A DNA stretch of 46,368 nt from contig JAPSLD010000003.1 of the NCBI GenBank assembly GCA_031181105.1, forward strand, positions 1-46,368. Reading direction: 5' to 3'. The translations under genes and the position numbers were made by a program. Within the stretch, counting starts at the first letter, position 1. The number at the start of each line of letters is the position of its first letter. Below are positions 15,349-24,178 of the stretch, piece by piece. The notes beneath the pieces are model-generated. The model was not told the origin of the DNA, did no database searches, and was given only the letters and a program-made list of their open reading frames with translations. Source of the stretch: Isoptericola sp. (GTDB lineage Bacteria; Actinomycetota; Actinomycetes; Actinomycetales; Cellulomonadaceae).

Positions 15349-15385
15349 GACGGCCGGCCGCCTCGCGAGGAGGCGACCGGCCGTC
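15349..15385 (-). terminator. Hairpin downstream of enolase
   Basis: Bases 15349-15364 and 15370-15385 are 16-bp reverse complements with one mismatch around a GCGAG loop, 19 bp after the eno stop. There is no U-tract. It probably terminates or stabilises the eno transcript. Confidence 0.65.
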
Positions 15386-15403
15386 GTCGTGGGTGCGGGT
15401 GCG

Positions 15404-16705
<1,302 letters not shown>

Positions 16706-16786
16706 TCACGGGCGCTACCGTGCGGCCAGGCCAGGGCACGTGCCCGGGGCCGCCTACGCCCGCGACGGTGGTGGGTTGACGCCCCC

Positions 16787-16792
16787 AGCCTA
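16787..16792 (-). promoter_or_regulatory. Possible -10 element for eno
   Basis: TAGGCT on the minus strand at 16792-16787 is a good actinobacterial -10 hexamer in the 148-bp gap before eno. No convincing -35 element is seen, so this is tentative. Confidence 0.35.
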
Positions 16793-16832
16793 GACCGGTG
16801 CGGTCGGTGCGGCGTCCGGTCCCGACAGGTGG

Positions 16833-17504
16833 TCACGCGCCGCCGGGGAGCTTCTCCCGCGCGGCACGGCGCAGGGCCGCCGGGAGCGCGTCGCCCGTGC
16901 GCGCGAGGAACGCCCGCACCGCCTCGGGGTCGGCCGCTCCGGCGTGCTTGAGCGCGATGCCGACCGGCTTGCGGACGACCGGGTCGGCGTCGCCCGCCAG
17001 CAGCTCCGCGAGGCGCAGGAGGTCCGCGACGCCGTCCGGGTGCGGCGGCCTCGTGTACGCGAGCGGGGCCGTCATCGCCGTGCGGCGGCGCAGGGGGTCG
17101 GCCGAGCGCGCGAGCTCGAAGAGCGGTGCGCGCGAGCGGTCGCGCAGGTGCCCGCCGACGACGCGCGGGGCGGCGCGGTCGACCATGTCCCAGGTGTCGA
17201 TCCGGTCGTGCCGGTCGAGGTACAGGCGGTACCGCGCCGCGCGCTCGTCGTCCGTCACGCGTGGCCGGCGGACGAAGAAGTCGAGCACGCAGAACGCGGC
17301 GAGCCGTGGTTCGTACGCGTCGTCGTCGAGGAGGCGGTCGACCTCCTCGAGCGGCATCGCGGCGTAGCGCTTCGCGACGTCGAACAGCGTGCCCATCCGG
17401 ACCCCGAGGACTCCCCCGTCGCCGGCGTAGTGGCGGTTGGGGTGCGCGACCGGGTCCGCGACGGCGCGCAGGTCGGCGACGAGCGAGTCGGCCGTGAGCT
17501 CCAC
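16833..17504 (-). CDS. AlkD-like DNA alkylation repair protein
   Basis: This 223-residue HEAT-like-repeat DNA glycosylase is predicted to excise positively charged alkylated bases. The family hallmark is RIDTWDMVDRA: Trp105 and Asp109 keep the W-x3-D spacing of the AlkD catalytic pair. VLDFFVRRPRVTDDER and RRTAMTAPLAYTR are further helical repeats, and DADPVVRKPVGIALKHAG is the typical C-terminal repeat. A monocistronic gene between eno and the divergent lhgO. There is no leader peptide; it acts on chromosomal DNA in the cytosol. Confidence 0.85.
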   Translation of the reverse strand: MELTADSLVADLRAVADPVAHPNRHYAGDGGVLGVRMGTLFDVAKRYAAMPLEEVDRLLDDDAYEPRLAAFCVLDFFVRRPRVTDDERAARYRLYLDRHDRIDTWDMVDRAAPRVVGGHLRDRSRAPLFELARSADPLRRRTAMTAPLAYTRPPHPDGVADLLRLAELLAGDADPVVRKPVGIALKHAGAADPEAVRAFLARTGDALPAALRRAAREKLPGGA

Positions 17505-17602
17505 GCCCTCACGATAGGACGGCGCACCGACACCGGGTCGCGCCGGGATTTCGCCCGCTCCCGGCCCTCCCGTCCCGGTCGCGGTCTGCCAGGCTTGCCA
17601 GC

Positions 17603-18802
17603 GTGAGCCGCATCGTCGTCGTCGGAGCCGGGATCCTCGGGCTGGCCGTCGCCGCGCGCCTGGCCCGCCGGGGTGACGACGTCGTCGTGCTCGAGAAGGA
17701 GGACCGCCTCGCCGCCCACCAGACCGGGCGCAACTCCGGGGTGATCCACTCGGGCCTGTACTACCCGCCGGGCTCGCTCAAGGCCCGGCTCGGCGTGGCC
17801 GGCCAGGCGTCGATGACGCGGTTCGCCCGCGAGCACGGCGTGGCCGTGGACGTCTGCGGCAAGCTCGTCGTGGCGACGTCGCGCTCCGAGGTCGCCCGCA
17901 TGCGCACGCTCGCCGAGCGCGGCACGGCGAACGGCGTGCCCGGCATCCGCGAGCTGTCCCGGGCCGAGGCGCGCGAGCACGAGCCGAACGTCGAGTGCGT
18001 GGCGGCCCTCCACATCCCGACCACCGGCATCGTCGACTACCGCGGCGTGTGCGACGTCCTCGCGGACCAGGTGCGCGCGGCCGGCGGCGAGATCCGCCTG
18101 GGGACGACGGTCGGCCCCGCGACGCGGCGCGACGGGCGCGTGGCCGTGACGGCGGGTCCCGACGTCGTCGTCGCGGACGCCCTCGTCGCGTGCGCGGGGC
18201 TGCACGCGGACCGCTTCGCCCGCGCGTCCGGCGTCGACCCGCAGGCGCGGATCGTGCCGTTCCGCGGCGAGTACTACGAGCTCGCGTCGCACGCCGCCGA
18301 CCTCGTCAAGGGCCTCGTGTACCCCGTGCCCGACCCGCGCTTCCCGTTCCTCGGCGTCCACCTGACCCGCATGGTGCACGGCGGCGTGCACGCCGGGCCG
18401 AACGCCGTCCTCGCGCTCGCCCGGGAGGGCTACACCTGGCGCGACGTCGTGCCGGCCGACGTGCTCGACTGGGCGCGGTGGCCGGGGACGTGGCGGCTCG
18501 TCGCCCGCAACGTCGTCCCCGGTGCGCGCGAGGTCTCGCGGTCGGTGTCGCGGCGGCTCTTCGCCCGCTCGCTCGCGCGGCTCGTGCCCGGGATCGGGCC
18601 CGACGACATCGAGCCGGCACCGTCCGGGGTGCGGGCGCAGGCCCTCGCCCGCGACGGCTCGCTCGTGCAGGACTTCCTCGTGGCGGCCGGCCCGCGCCAG
18701 GTCCACGTGATCAACGCGCCCTCGCCCGCGGCGACGGCGTCGCTCGAGATCGCCCGGCACCTGGAGCAGCGCGTGGACGAGGTGCTCGCCGCGACCCGCT
18801 GA
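17603..18802 (+). CDS. lhgO: L-2-hydroxyglutarate dehydrogenase/oxidase, FAD-dependent
   Basis: This 399-residue flavoprotein oxidises L-2-hydroxyglutarate to 2-oxoglutarate and passes the electrons to the quinone pool or oxygen. The dinucleotide-binding motif VVVGAGILGLAVAARLARRG is at residues 5-24, and the LhgO-typical HQTGRNSGVIHSGLYYPPGS at about 39-58. Also visible are TTGIVDYRGVC and PFRGEYYEL. The C-terminal DGSLVQDFLV and INAPSPAATASLEIA complete the DAO fold. The start is GTG at 17603. It is convergent with mfd and shares a double palindrome covering both stop codons. Confidence 0.9.
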   Translation: MSRIVVVGAGILGLAVAARLARRGDDVVVLEKEDRLAAHQTGRNSGVIHSGLYYPPGSLKARLGVAGQASMTRFAREHGVAVDVCGKLVVATSRSEVARMRTLAERGTANGVPGIRELSRAEAREHEPNVECVAALHIPTTGIVDYRGVCDVLADQVRAAGGEIRLGTTVGPATRRDGRVAVTAGPDVVVADALVACAGLHADRFARASGVDPQARIVPFRGEYYELASHAADLVKGLVYPVPDPRFPFLGVHLTRMVHGGVHAGPNAVLALAREGYTWRDVVPADVLDWARWPGTWRLVARNVVPGAREVSRSVSRRLFARSLARLVPGIGPDDIEPAPSGVRAQALARDGSLVQDFLVAAGPRQVHVINAPSPAATASLEIARHLEQRVDEVLAATR

Positions 18803-18822
18803 GCGGGGACCCGCTCAGCGGG
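18795..18822. terminator. Double palindrome shared by lhgO and mfd stops
   Basis: CCCGCTGAGCGGG (18795-18807) and CCCGCTCAGCGGG (18810-18822) are exact reverse complements. Each arm is also a near-palindrome on its own. The TGA of lhgO lies in the left arm and that of mfd in the right. It can form a 13-bp hairpin in either transcript and is presumably a bidirectional terminator. Confidence 0.7.
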
Positions 18823-21800
18823 CGGCCGTGCCGACGCTCGCCGCGGCGCTCACCTCGCCCAGGATCACCGCGTCGACCAGGTCGCGGGCCCACGCGAGGA
18901 CCTGGGCGCCGCGCAGCGGTCGTCCGCCGATGCGCGCCGTCGTCGGGAAGGGCACGAGGATCGCCCGGATCGCCGGCTTGAGCACCGTCCCGGGGTAGAG
19001 CCGCCGGAGGCGCAGCTGCGCGGACTCGGGCAGGTCCACGGGCGCGAACCGCACGTGCTTGCCCTGCGCCGTGACGTCGGAGAGCCCGGCCCGGCGCGCG
19101 TGGTTGCGGAAGTCCGCCACCTCGAAGAGGGCGGACGCGACCTCGGGCAGCGTGCCGTAGCGGTCCTCGAGCTCGGCGCGCACCTCCGCGAGCGCGGCGG
19201 CGTCGTGCGCCGCGGCGATCTTCTTGTACGCCTCGAGCCGCAGCCGCTCGGTCGCGATGTACGACTCGGGCAGGTGGGCGTCGACCGGCAGCTCGATGGT
19301 GACGTCGGGGGCCTCCTCCTCCTTCTCGCCGCGGAAGGCCTGCACGGCCTCCCCGACCATCCGCACGTAGAGGTCGAAGCCGACGCCGGCGATGTGGCCC
19401 GACTGCTCGCCGCCGAGCAGGTTCCCCGCGCCGCGGATCTCGAGGTCCTTCATGGCGATCTGCATGCCGGCGCCGAGGTCGGTGTTGGCGGCCATGGTGG
19501 CGAGACGGTCGTGCGCGGTCTCGGTCAGCGGCCGCTCCGGCGGGTAGAGGAAGTAGGCGTAGGCGCGCTCGCGGCCACGGCCCACGCGGCCGCGGAGCTG
19601 GTGCAGCTGCGACAGGCCGAGCATGTCGGCGCGCTCGAGGATCAGGGTGTTGGCGTTCGAGATGTCCAGGCCGGTCTCGACGATCGTGGTGCACACCAGG
19701 ACGTCGAGCTCCTTCTCCCAGAAGCCGCGGATCACCTGGTCGAGCTGGGCCTCGTTCATCTTGCCGTGCGCGACGCCCACACGGGCCTCGGGCACCAGCT
19801 CGCGCAGCCGGGCGGCGGTCCGGTCGATCGTCTCGACCTTGTTGTGCACGTAGAACACCTGGCCCTCGCGCAGCAGCTCGCGCCGCAGGGCAGCGGTGAT
19901 CTGCTTCTCGTCGTACGCGCCGACGTAGGTCAGGACGGGGTGGCGCTCCTCGGGCGGCGTGGCGAGCGTCGACATCTCGCGGATGCCGGTGACCGCCATC
20001 TCGAGCGTGCGCGGGATCGGCGTGGCGGACATCGCCAGCACGTCGACGTTGGTCCGCAGCTGCTTGAGGGTCTCCTTGTGCTCGACGCCGAAGCGCTGCT
20101 CCTCGTCGACGATCACGAGCCCGAGGTCCTTGAACTGCACCGACCCGGTGATCAGCCGGTGCGTGCCGATGACGACGTCGACCGTGCCGTCCTTGAGCCC
20201 CGCGACGACCTCGGCCGCCTCCTTCTCGGACTGGAACCGGCTCAGCGCCTTGACCGTCACGGGGAAACCGGCGTACCGCTCGGAGAACGTGTCGAAGTGC
20301 TGCTGCACCAGCAGCGTCGTCGGCACGAGCACGGCGACCTGCTTGCCGTCCTGCACCGCCTTGAAGGCCGCGCGGATCGCGATCTCCGTCTTGCCGTAGC
20401 CCACGTCGCCGCACACGAGCCGGTCCATCGGGACCGGCTTCTCCATGTCGGCCTTGACCTCCTCGATGGTGGCGAGCTGGTCGGGCGTCTCGACGTACGC
20501 GAACGCGTCCTCGAGCTCGCGCTGCCACGGCGAGTCCGGGCTGAAGGCGTGCCCCTGGGTCGCCATGCGGGCGCTGTAGAGGCGGATGAGCTCCGAGGCG
20601 ATCTGCCGCACGTGCTTGCGGGCCTTCGCCTTGGTGTTCTTCCAGTCGGCCCCGCCCATCTTGTTCAGGCTCGGGGACTCGCCGCCGGTGTACTTGGTGA
20701 CCTGGTCGAGCTGGTCCATCGGCACGAACAGCCGGTCCCCCGGCTGCCCGCGCTTGGACGACGCGTACTCGATGACGAGGTACTCGCGCGTCGCGGCGTT
20801 GGCGCCCGCGCCGAGCGTGCGCTGCACCATCTCGACGAAGCGCCCGACCCCGTGCTGCTCGTGCACGACGAAGTCGCCGGCCTTGAGCTGCAGCGGGTCG
20901 ACGACGTTGCGCCGGCGCGACGGCATCTTGCGCATGTCGCGGGTCGTCGGGCCCTGCCGGCCGGTCAGGTCCGACTCGCTGAAGACGGCGAGCCGCAGCT
21001 CCGGCGCGACGAAGCCCTTGCCGACGAGGGCCGGTGCGACGAGCACGACGCCGCCGTCGGGCTCGTCCGCGAGCTCGCTCACGAGCCGCGCCGCCGTGTC
21101 GGCCGCCGAGAGCTGCTCGACCATCCGCTTGGCGGGGCCGGGACCCTCGGTCGTGAGCACGAGCCGCCAGCCCGCGCGCTGCAGCGACTTGACGTCGTCG
21201 AGCGCCCGCTGCAGGTCTCCTCGGTAGGACTCGACGTCGCGCGCGCCGACCGTGAGGGTGGTGGTGCCGTCGTCCGGCTCGGTGGCGGCCGCGCCGCCGA
21301 TCTCCTCGCCGGCCTCGCCCGACGTCGCCGCGTCGAGGCTGAAGGACGAGAGGGTCCACCAGCCCAGCCCCCGCCGCGCCGCGACCTCGCGCACCTCGGC
21401 GAACGTCGCGAAGCTGGCCGCGGACAGGTCGATCGGCGCCGCGCCGCCGGCCACCGCGCCCGTCCACGCCGCCGCGAGGAACTCCTCCGTCGTGGCCACG
21501 AGGTCGTGGGCCCGACGCCGGACGCGCTCGGGCTCGTCGAGAACGAGCAGCGCGTCCTCGGGCACGAGGTCCAGGACAGGCACCATGCGGTCGGCGAGGA
21601 CCGGCGCGAGCGACTCCATGCCCTCCACCGCGACGCCGGCGGCGAGCCGGTCGAGCATCTCGACCGCGCCGGGCAGCTGCTCGACGAGCGCGGCGGCCCG
21701 CTCGCGAACCTTCTCGGTGAGGAGGATCTCGCGGCACGGGGGCGCCCACAGGCCGTGCTGGGCGACCTCGAGCGACCGCTGGTCCGCGACGGCGAACCAG

Positions 21801-22438
21801 CGGACCTCGGAGACCTCGTCGCCCCAGAACTCGATGCGCAGCGGGTGGTCCTCGGTGGGCGGGAACACGTCGAGGATGCCGCCGCGCACGGCGAACTCGC
21901 CCCGCCGCTCGACCATGTCGACGCGCGAGTACGCCGCGGCGCTGAGGCGGTCCGCGACGTCGGTCAGGTCCGCCGTGCCGCCGGGGTGCAGCTCGACGGG
22001 CTCCAGCTCGCCCAGCCCGTCGACGACCGGCTGCAGCAGCGCCCGCACGGGCATGACGAGCACACGGATCGGGCCGGTCGGGCCGGGCTGGTCGCTCGGG
22101 TGGGCGAGGCGGCGGAACACGGCGAGCCGCTTGGCCACGGTGTCCGCGCGGGGCGAGAGCCGCTCGTGCGGCAGCGTCTCCCACGCGGGCAGCACCGCCA
22201 CGTCGTCGGACCGCTCGTCCGGCAGGTACGCGCGCACGCTCGCGGCGAGCTCGTCGGCGTCCCGCCCCGTGGCCGTCACCACGACGAGCGGGCGCCGCTC
22301 CGCCGCGGCGGCCAGCAGGGGCGGCCGCGCACCCCCGGGACCGACGACGTCGACGAACCCGCGCGCGGCGACGCGCTCGACGGCAGCGGCGGCGCCGGGG
22401 TCGGCGAGCAGGGCTGGGACGATGCCGGTGAGGTTCAT
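18815..22438 (-). CDS. mfd: Transcription-repair coupling factor Mfd
   Basis: This 1207-residue SF2 translocase removes stalled RNA polymerase and recruits UvrA. The N-terminal UvrB-like module has LLVVLDEPERVRRRA-type segments. The RNA-polymerase-interacting, CarD-like domain lies near residue 515 (GDFVVHEQHGVGRFVEM). Walker A GDVGYGKTEIA is near 680 and the DEEQ box VIVDEEQRFG near 775. Helicase motifs SATPIPRTLEMA, ETGLDISNANTLI and QLRGRVGR follow. The TRCF C-terminal domain ends with the VLKPAIRAI segment. The ATG at 22438 has AAGGA upstream. The length is normal for actinobacteria. It marks the left border of the accessory island. Confidence 0.97.
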   Translation of the reverse strand: MNLTGIVPALLADPGAAAAVERVAARGFVDVVGPGGARPPLLAAAAERRPLVVVTATGRDADELAASVRAYLPDERSDDVAVLPAWETLPHERLSPRADTVAKRLAVFRRLAHPSDQPGPTGPIRVLVMPVRALLQPVVDGLGELEPVELHPGGTADLTDVADRLSAAAYSRVDMVERRGEFAVRGGILDVFPPTEDHPLRIEFWGDEVSEVRWFAVADQRSLEVAQHGLWAPPCREILLTEKVRERAAALVEQLPGAVEMLDRLAAGVAVEGMESLAPVLADRMVPVLDLVPEDALLVLDEPERVRRRAHDLVATTEEFLAAAWTGAVAGGAAPIDLSAASFATFAEVREVAARRGLGWWTLSSFSLDAATSGEAGEEIGGAAATEPDDGTTTLTVGARDVESYRGDLQRALDDVKSLQRAGWRLVLTTEGPGPAKRMVEQLSAADTAARLVSELADEPDGGVVLVAPALVGKGFVAPELRLAVFSESDLTGRQGPTTRDMRKMPSRRRNVVDPLQLKAGDFVVHEQHGVGRFVEMVQRTLGAGANAATREYLVIEYASSKRGQPGDRLFVPMDQLDQVTKYTGGESPSLNKMGGADWKNTKAKARKHVRQIASELIRLYSARMATQGHAFSPDSPWQRELEDAFAYVETPDQLATIEEVKADMEKPVPMDRLVCGDVGYGKTEIAIRAAFKAVQDGKQVAVLVPTTLLVQQHFDTFSERYAGFPVTVKALSRFQSEKEAAEVVAGLKDGTVDVVIGTHRLITGSVQFKDLGLVIVDEEQRFGVEHKETLKQLRTNVDVLAMSATPIPRTLEMAVTGIREMSTLATPPEERHPVLTYVGAYDEKQITAALRRELLREGQVFYVHNKVETIDRTAARLRELVPEARVGVAHGKMNEAQLDQVIRGFWEKELDVLVCTTIVETGLDISNANTLILERADMLGLSQLHQLRGRVGRGRERAYAYFLYPPERPLTETAHDRLATMAANTDLGAGMQIAMKDLEIRGAGNLLGGEQSGHIAGVGFDLYVRMVGEAVQAFRGEKEEEAPDVTIELPVDAHLPESYIATERLRLEAYKKIAAAHDAAALAEVRAELEDRYGTLPEVASALFEVADFRNHARRAGLSDVTAQGKHVRFAPVDLPESAQLRLRRLYPGTVLKPAIRAILVPFPTTARIGGRPLRGAQVLAWARDLVDAVILGEVSAAASVGTAAR

Positions 22439-22512
22439 GGGGAGTCCTTCGGGCGCACGACGACGGGTCCGCCTCGTCCCCGGGGCGGGGTGGGCGGACG
22501 TGCGTTCTCAGA

Positions 22513-23784
22513 CTACGACGGCGGACCGACGGTGCCGTTCCCGCTGCCGTTCCCGCTGCCGTTCCCGCTGCCGGTCCCGCTGCGCCGGGCCGTCGCGAGC
22601 CACGCCGCCTGGAGCAGGAGCTCGGCGGCGAAGGGCGGGGTCGGCGAGAGCCACGCGGCCCGCAGCGCCTCGGCGTCGACCAGGTCGTCGTCGAGACCCG
22701 AGCCGTCCCAGTCCCGCGCGAACGCACGTTCCCGGTCGCCCCAGCGGGTGGCGTTGAAGCGCGCCTTCGACGTGCGCGCGAGCACGTCGTCCGGCAGCAG
22801 GTCCCCGAAGAGGCGCCGGAAGACGTCGGTGCGGCCGGCGTAGCCCCACGCACCGCCCTCGGCCGCGAGCGCCCGCACGACGCGCGGCTCGGCGAACGGG
22901 TGCAGGTGGACGACGTCGTGCTCGCGGGCCACGACGTCGAGGTTGTGCATGACGACGGCGGTGGCCCGCGACCGCAGCAGGCGCTCGGTCGCACGGTCCC
23001 AGCGCAGCGGCATCCGCTGGTCGCGCGCGAACCGCGCGGCCGCCGCGTGCGCGACGTCGTCGGGCAGCCACGGCGGGAAGATCGGTCGGTACGCCGCCGC
23101 GGGCACGGTCCAGGCGGGCCGGAGCGCGCCGGGCAGCTCGCGGACGAGCCGGCGCGACGGCAGCCGCCCCGCGGCGAGCGCCCGGCGCAGGTGGTAGAGC
23201 GAGGTGCCGCGCCGCCGCGACAGCAGGTCGTCACCGCCCTCGCCGGTCACGACGACCCGGCCGCGCAGGTGCGACAGGCGCACCGTCGCCCACTGGACCG
23301 ACGCCGGGAACACGAGCCCGCGTCGCTGCAGGCCCGCCGTCGCGGCGTCGCCGAGCAGGCGCTGCTCGTCCGTGACCAGCAGCACCTCGTGCTCGTCGAC
23401 CCGCAGGTGCTCGAGCACGCGCTCCTGCCAGCGGGACTCGTCGCTCTCGACGTCCCCGGGGTACCGGACGGTGAACGGGACCGGGAGGGGAAGTCCCTCG
23501 CGCCGCGCGACGTGGACGGCCACGGCGAGCAGCGCGGAGGAGTCGCGGCCGCCCGAGAAGAGCACGGCCGCCGGTCCCGGGTCGAGCGCCTCGAGCAGGA
23601 CCTGCTCCAGCACGCGCCGGGTCAGCCCGGCCCGCGGACCGGCGAGCGGCGTCGCGGGGGGCGGGGGCGTCCGCCCGAAGATCCACCCGACCGCGAGCTC
23701 GAGGCCGTCGGGCCGGTGGTAGCCGGACGCGCCGACGGCCGGCGCCCCGAGGAGGCGCCGACCGCCGGGTGTCGTCTCGGGCAC
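22513..23784 (-). CDS. Asparagine-synthetase-like macrocyclase (lasso C protein)
   Basis: This 423-residue protein has the adenylating synthetase domain with the PP-loop VLFSGGRDSSALL (SGGRDSS at 77-83). ESDESRWQERVLEHL and the second nucleotide motif VVTGEGGDDLLSRR are also present. The glutaminase domain of true asparagine synthetases is absent or reduced to about 60 residues, as in lasso-peptide C proteins, which activate a side-chain carboxylate with ATP and close a ring with the N-terminal amine. The GTG at 23784 is 7 bp past the stop of the precursor gene, so the two form an operon. The C terminus is an odd GSGN repeat tail. The precursor next door supports a RiPP role over free asparagine synthesis. 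Confidence 0.85.
   Translation of the reverse strand: MPETTPGGRRLLGAPAVGASGYHRPDGLELAVGWIFGRTPPPPATPLAGPRAGLTRRVLEQVLLEALDPGPAAVLFSGGRDSSALLAVAVHVARREGLPLPVPFTVRYPGDVESDESRWQERVLEHLRVDEHEVLLVTDEQRLLGDAATAGLQRRGLVFPASVQWATVRLSHLRGRVVVTGEGGDDLLSRRRGTSLYHLRRALAAGRLPSRRLVRELPGALRPAWTVPAAAYRPIFPPWLPDDVAHAAAARFARDQRMPLRWDRATERLLRSRATAVVMHNLDVVAREHDVVHLHPFAEPRVVRALAAEGGAWGYAGRTDVFRRLFGDLLPDDVLARTSKARFNATRWGDRERAFARDWDGSGLDDDLVDAEALRAAWLSPTPPFAAELLLQAAWLATARRSGTGSGNGSGNGSGNGTVGPPS
22537..22584 (-). repeat. 12-bp tandem repeat in the C-terminus of the cyclase gene
   Basis: GTTCCCGCTGCC occurs three times exactly (22537-22572), with a fourth altered copy to 22584. In the minus-strand frame it encodes repeated Gly-Ser-Gly-Asn, a flexible tail beyond the conserved enzyme domain. 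It is a likely site of slippage and length variation between strains. Confidence 0.85.
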
Positions 23785-23791
23785 GTCGTGC

Positions 23792-23971
23792 TCAGGAGAC
23801 GAAGCAGCCGGCCGGGGCGTTCTCCTTGTCCTGGCCGCTGAGGTCGGCCAGCCCGACCTCCTGGTTCGGCTGGTCGTTGTCCGCGCCATAGCCGTACTTG
23901 CACGCCTGGATCGGCAGGAGCGTCATTCCACGCACGGAGCCGACCACAGCGATGGTGGGTCGCCGGTACAT
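23792..23971 (-). CDS. Lasso-type RiPP precursor peptide with atypical core
   Basis: This 59-residue peptide starts at ATG 23971 behind a strong GAGGAGGGG site. Residues 2-17 read Y-x2-P-x-I-x3-G-x-V-x3-T, position for position the lasso leader pattern Y-x2-P-x-L-x3-G-x-F-x3-T, with Thr17 where the family has the penultimate leader Thr. Cleavage after Leu18 would give a 41-residue core starting LPIQACKYGYGADN. Canonical lasso cores need Asp/Glu at position 7-9; here positions 7-9 are Lys, Tyr, Gly. If processing were instead before Ala23 or Cys24, Asp31 would be at 9 or 8. The core has Cys24 and Cys56 and ends AGCFVS, with a C-terminal Ser. It is followed by the cyclase gene. The leader assignment is strong; the product type is open. 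Confidence 0.8.
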   Translation of the reverse strand: MYRRPTIAVVGSVRGMTLLPIQACKYGYGADNDQPNQEVGLADLSGQDKENAPAGCFVS

Positions 23972-24042
23972 GCGACCCCTCCTCTCATCGGTGCCGCCGG
24001 CGGTGCCGGCGTCCTCGCCCCCACAGCCGTGGGTGCCTCTTC

Positions 24043-24117
24043 ACAGTAAGCCGGTGCCCCGCCGCCGGTGATCGCGCCGGAGGACATTCACCCGGACGTC
24101 CGGGGGCTTTCACCCGG
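24043..24117 (-). promoter_or_regulatory. Island promoter A: GGGTGAA direct repeat before the RiPP precursor
   Basis: On the minus strand GGGTGA occurs at 24115-24110 and 24093-24088, 22 bp apart, both followed by AA. The proximal copy is 45 bp upstream of TACTGT (24048-24043), a plausible -10 for the precursor-cyclase operon. The site lies in the 207-bp gap shared with the divergent exporter gene, where AACACT (24149-24154) could serve the other direction. It belongs to a family of five such sites in the island. Confidence 0.65.
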
Positions 24118-24178
24118 CCGGTCCGGGGACAGCGCCGACCCGGCGGGGAACACTGGCGGGAGACGGGAGGAGCCACCC

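Noticed and set aside
19055-22843. Very long open frame antisense to mfd
   Set aside because: It is Arg/Gly/Ala/His-rich low-complexity translation, typical of the complementary strand of G+C-rich genes; mfd has all its motifs on the minus strand.
22513-23784. Genuine asparagine synthetase
   Set aside because: The glutaminase domain is missing and the gene is in an operon with a RiPP precursor.
23785-23889. Longer start for the cyclase gene at 23889
   Set aside because: It would overlap the precursor gene in another frame and yields a Thr/Arg-rich, non-conserved stretch.
23792-23971. Canonical lasso peptide with a 7-9 residue ring from the first core residue
   Set aside because: Core positions 7-9 counted from the conserved Thr are Lys, Tyr and Gly, so no ring acceptor is present.
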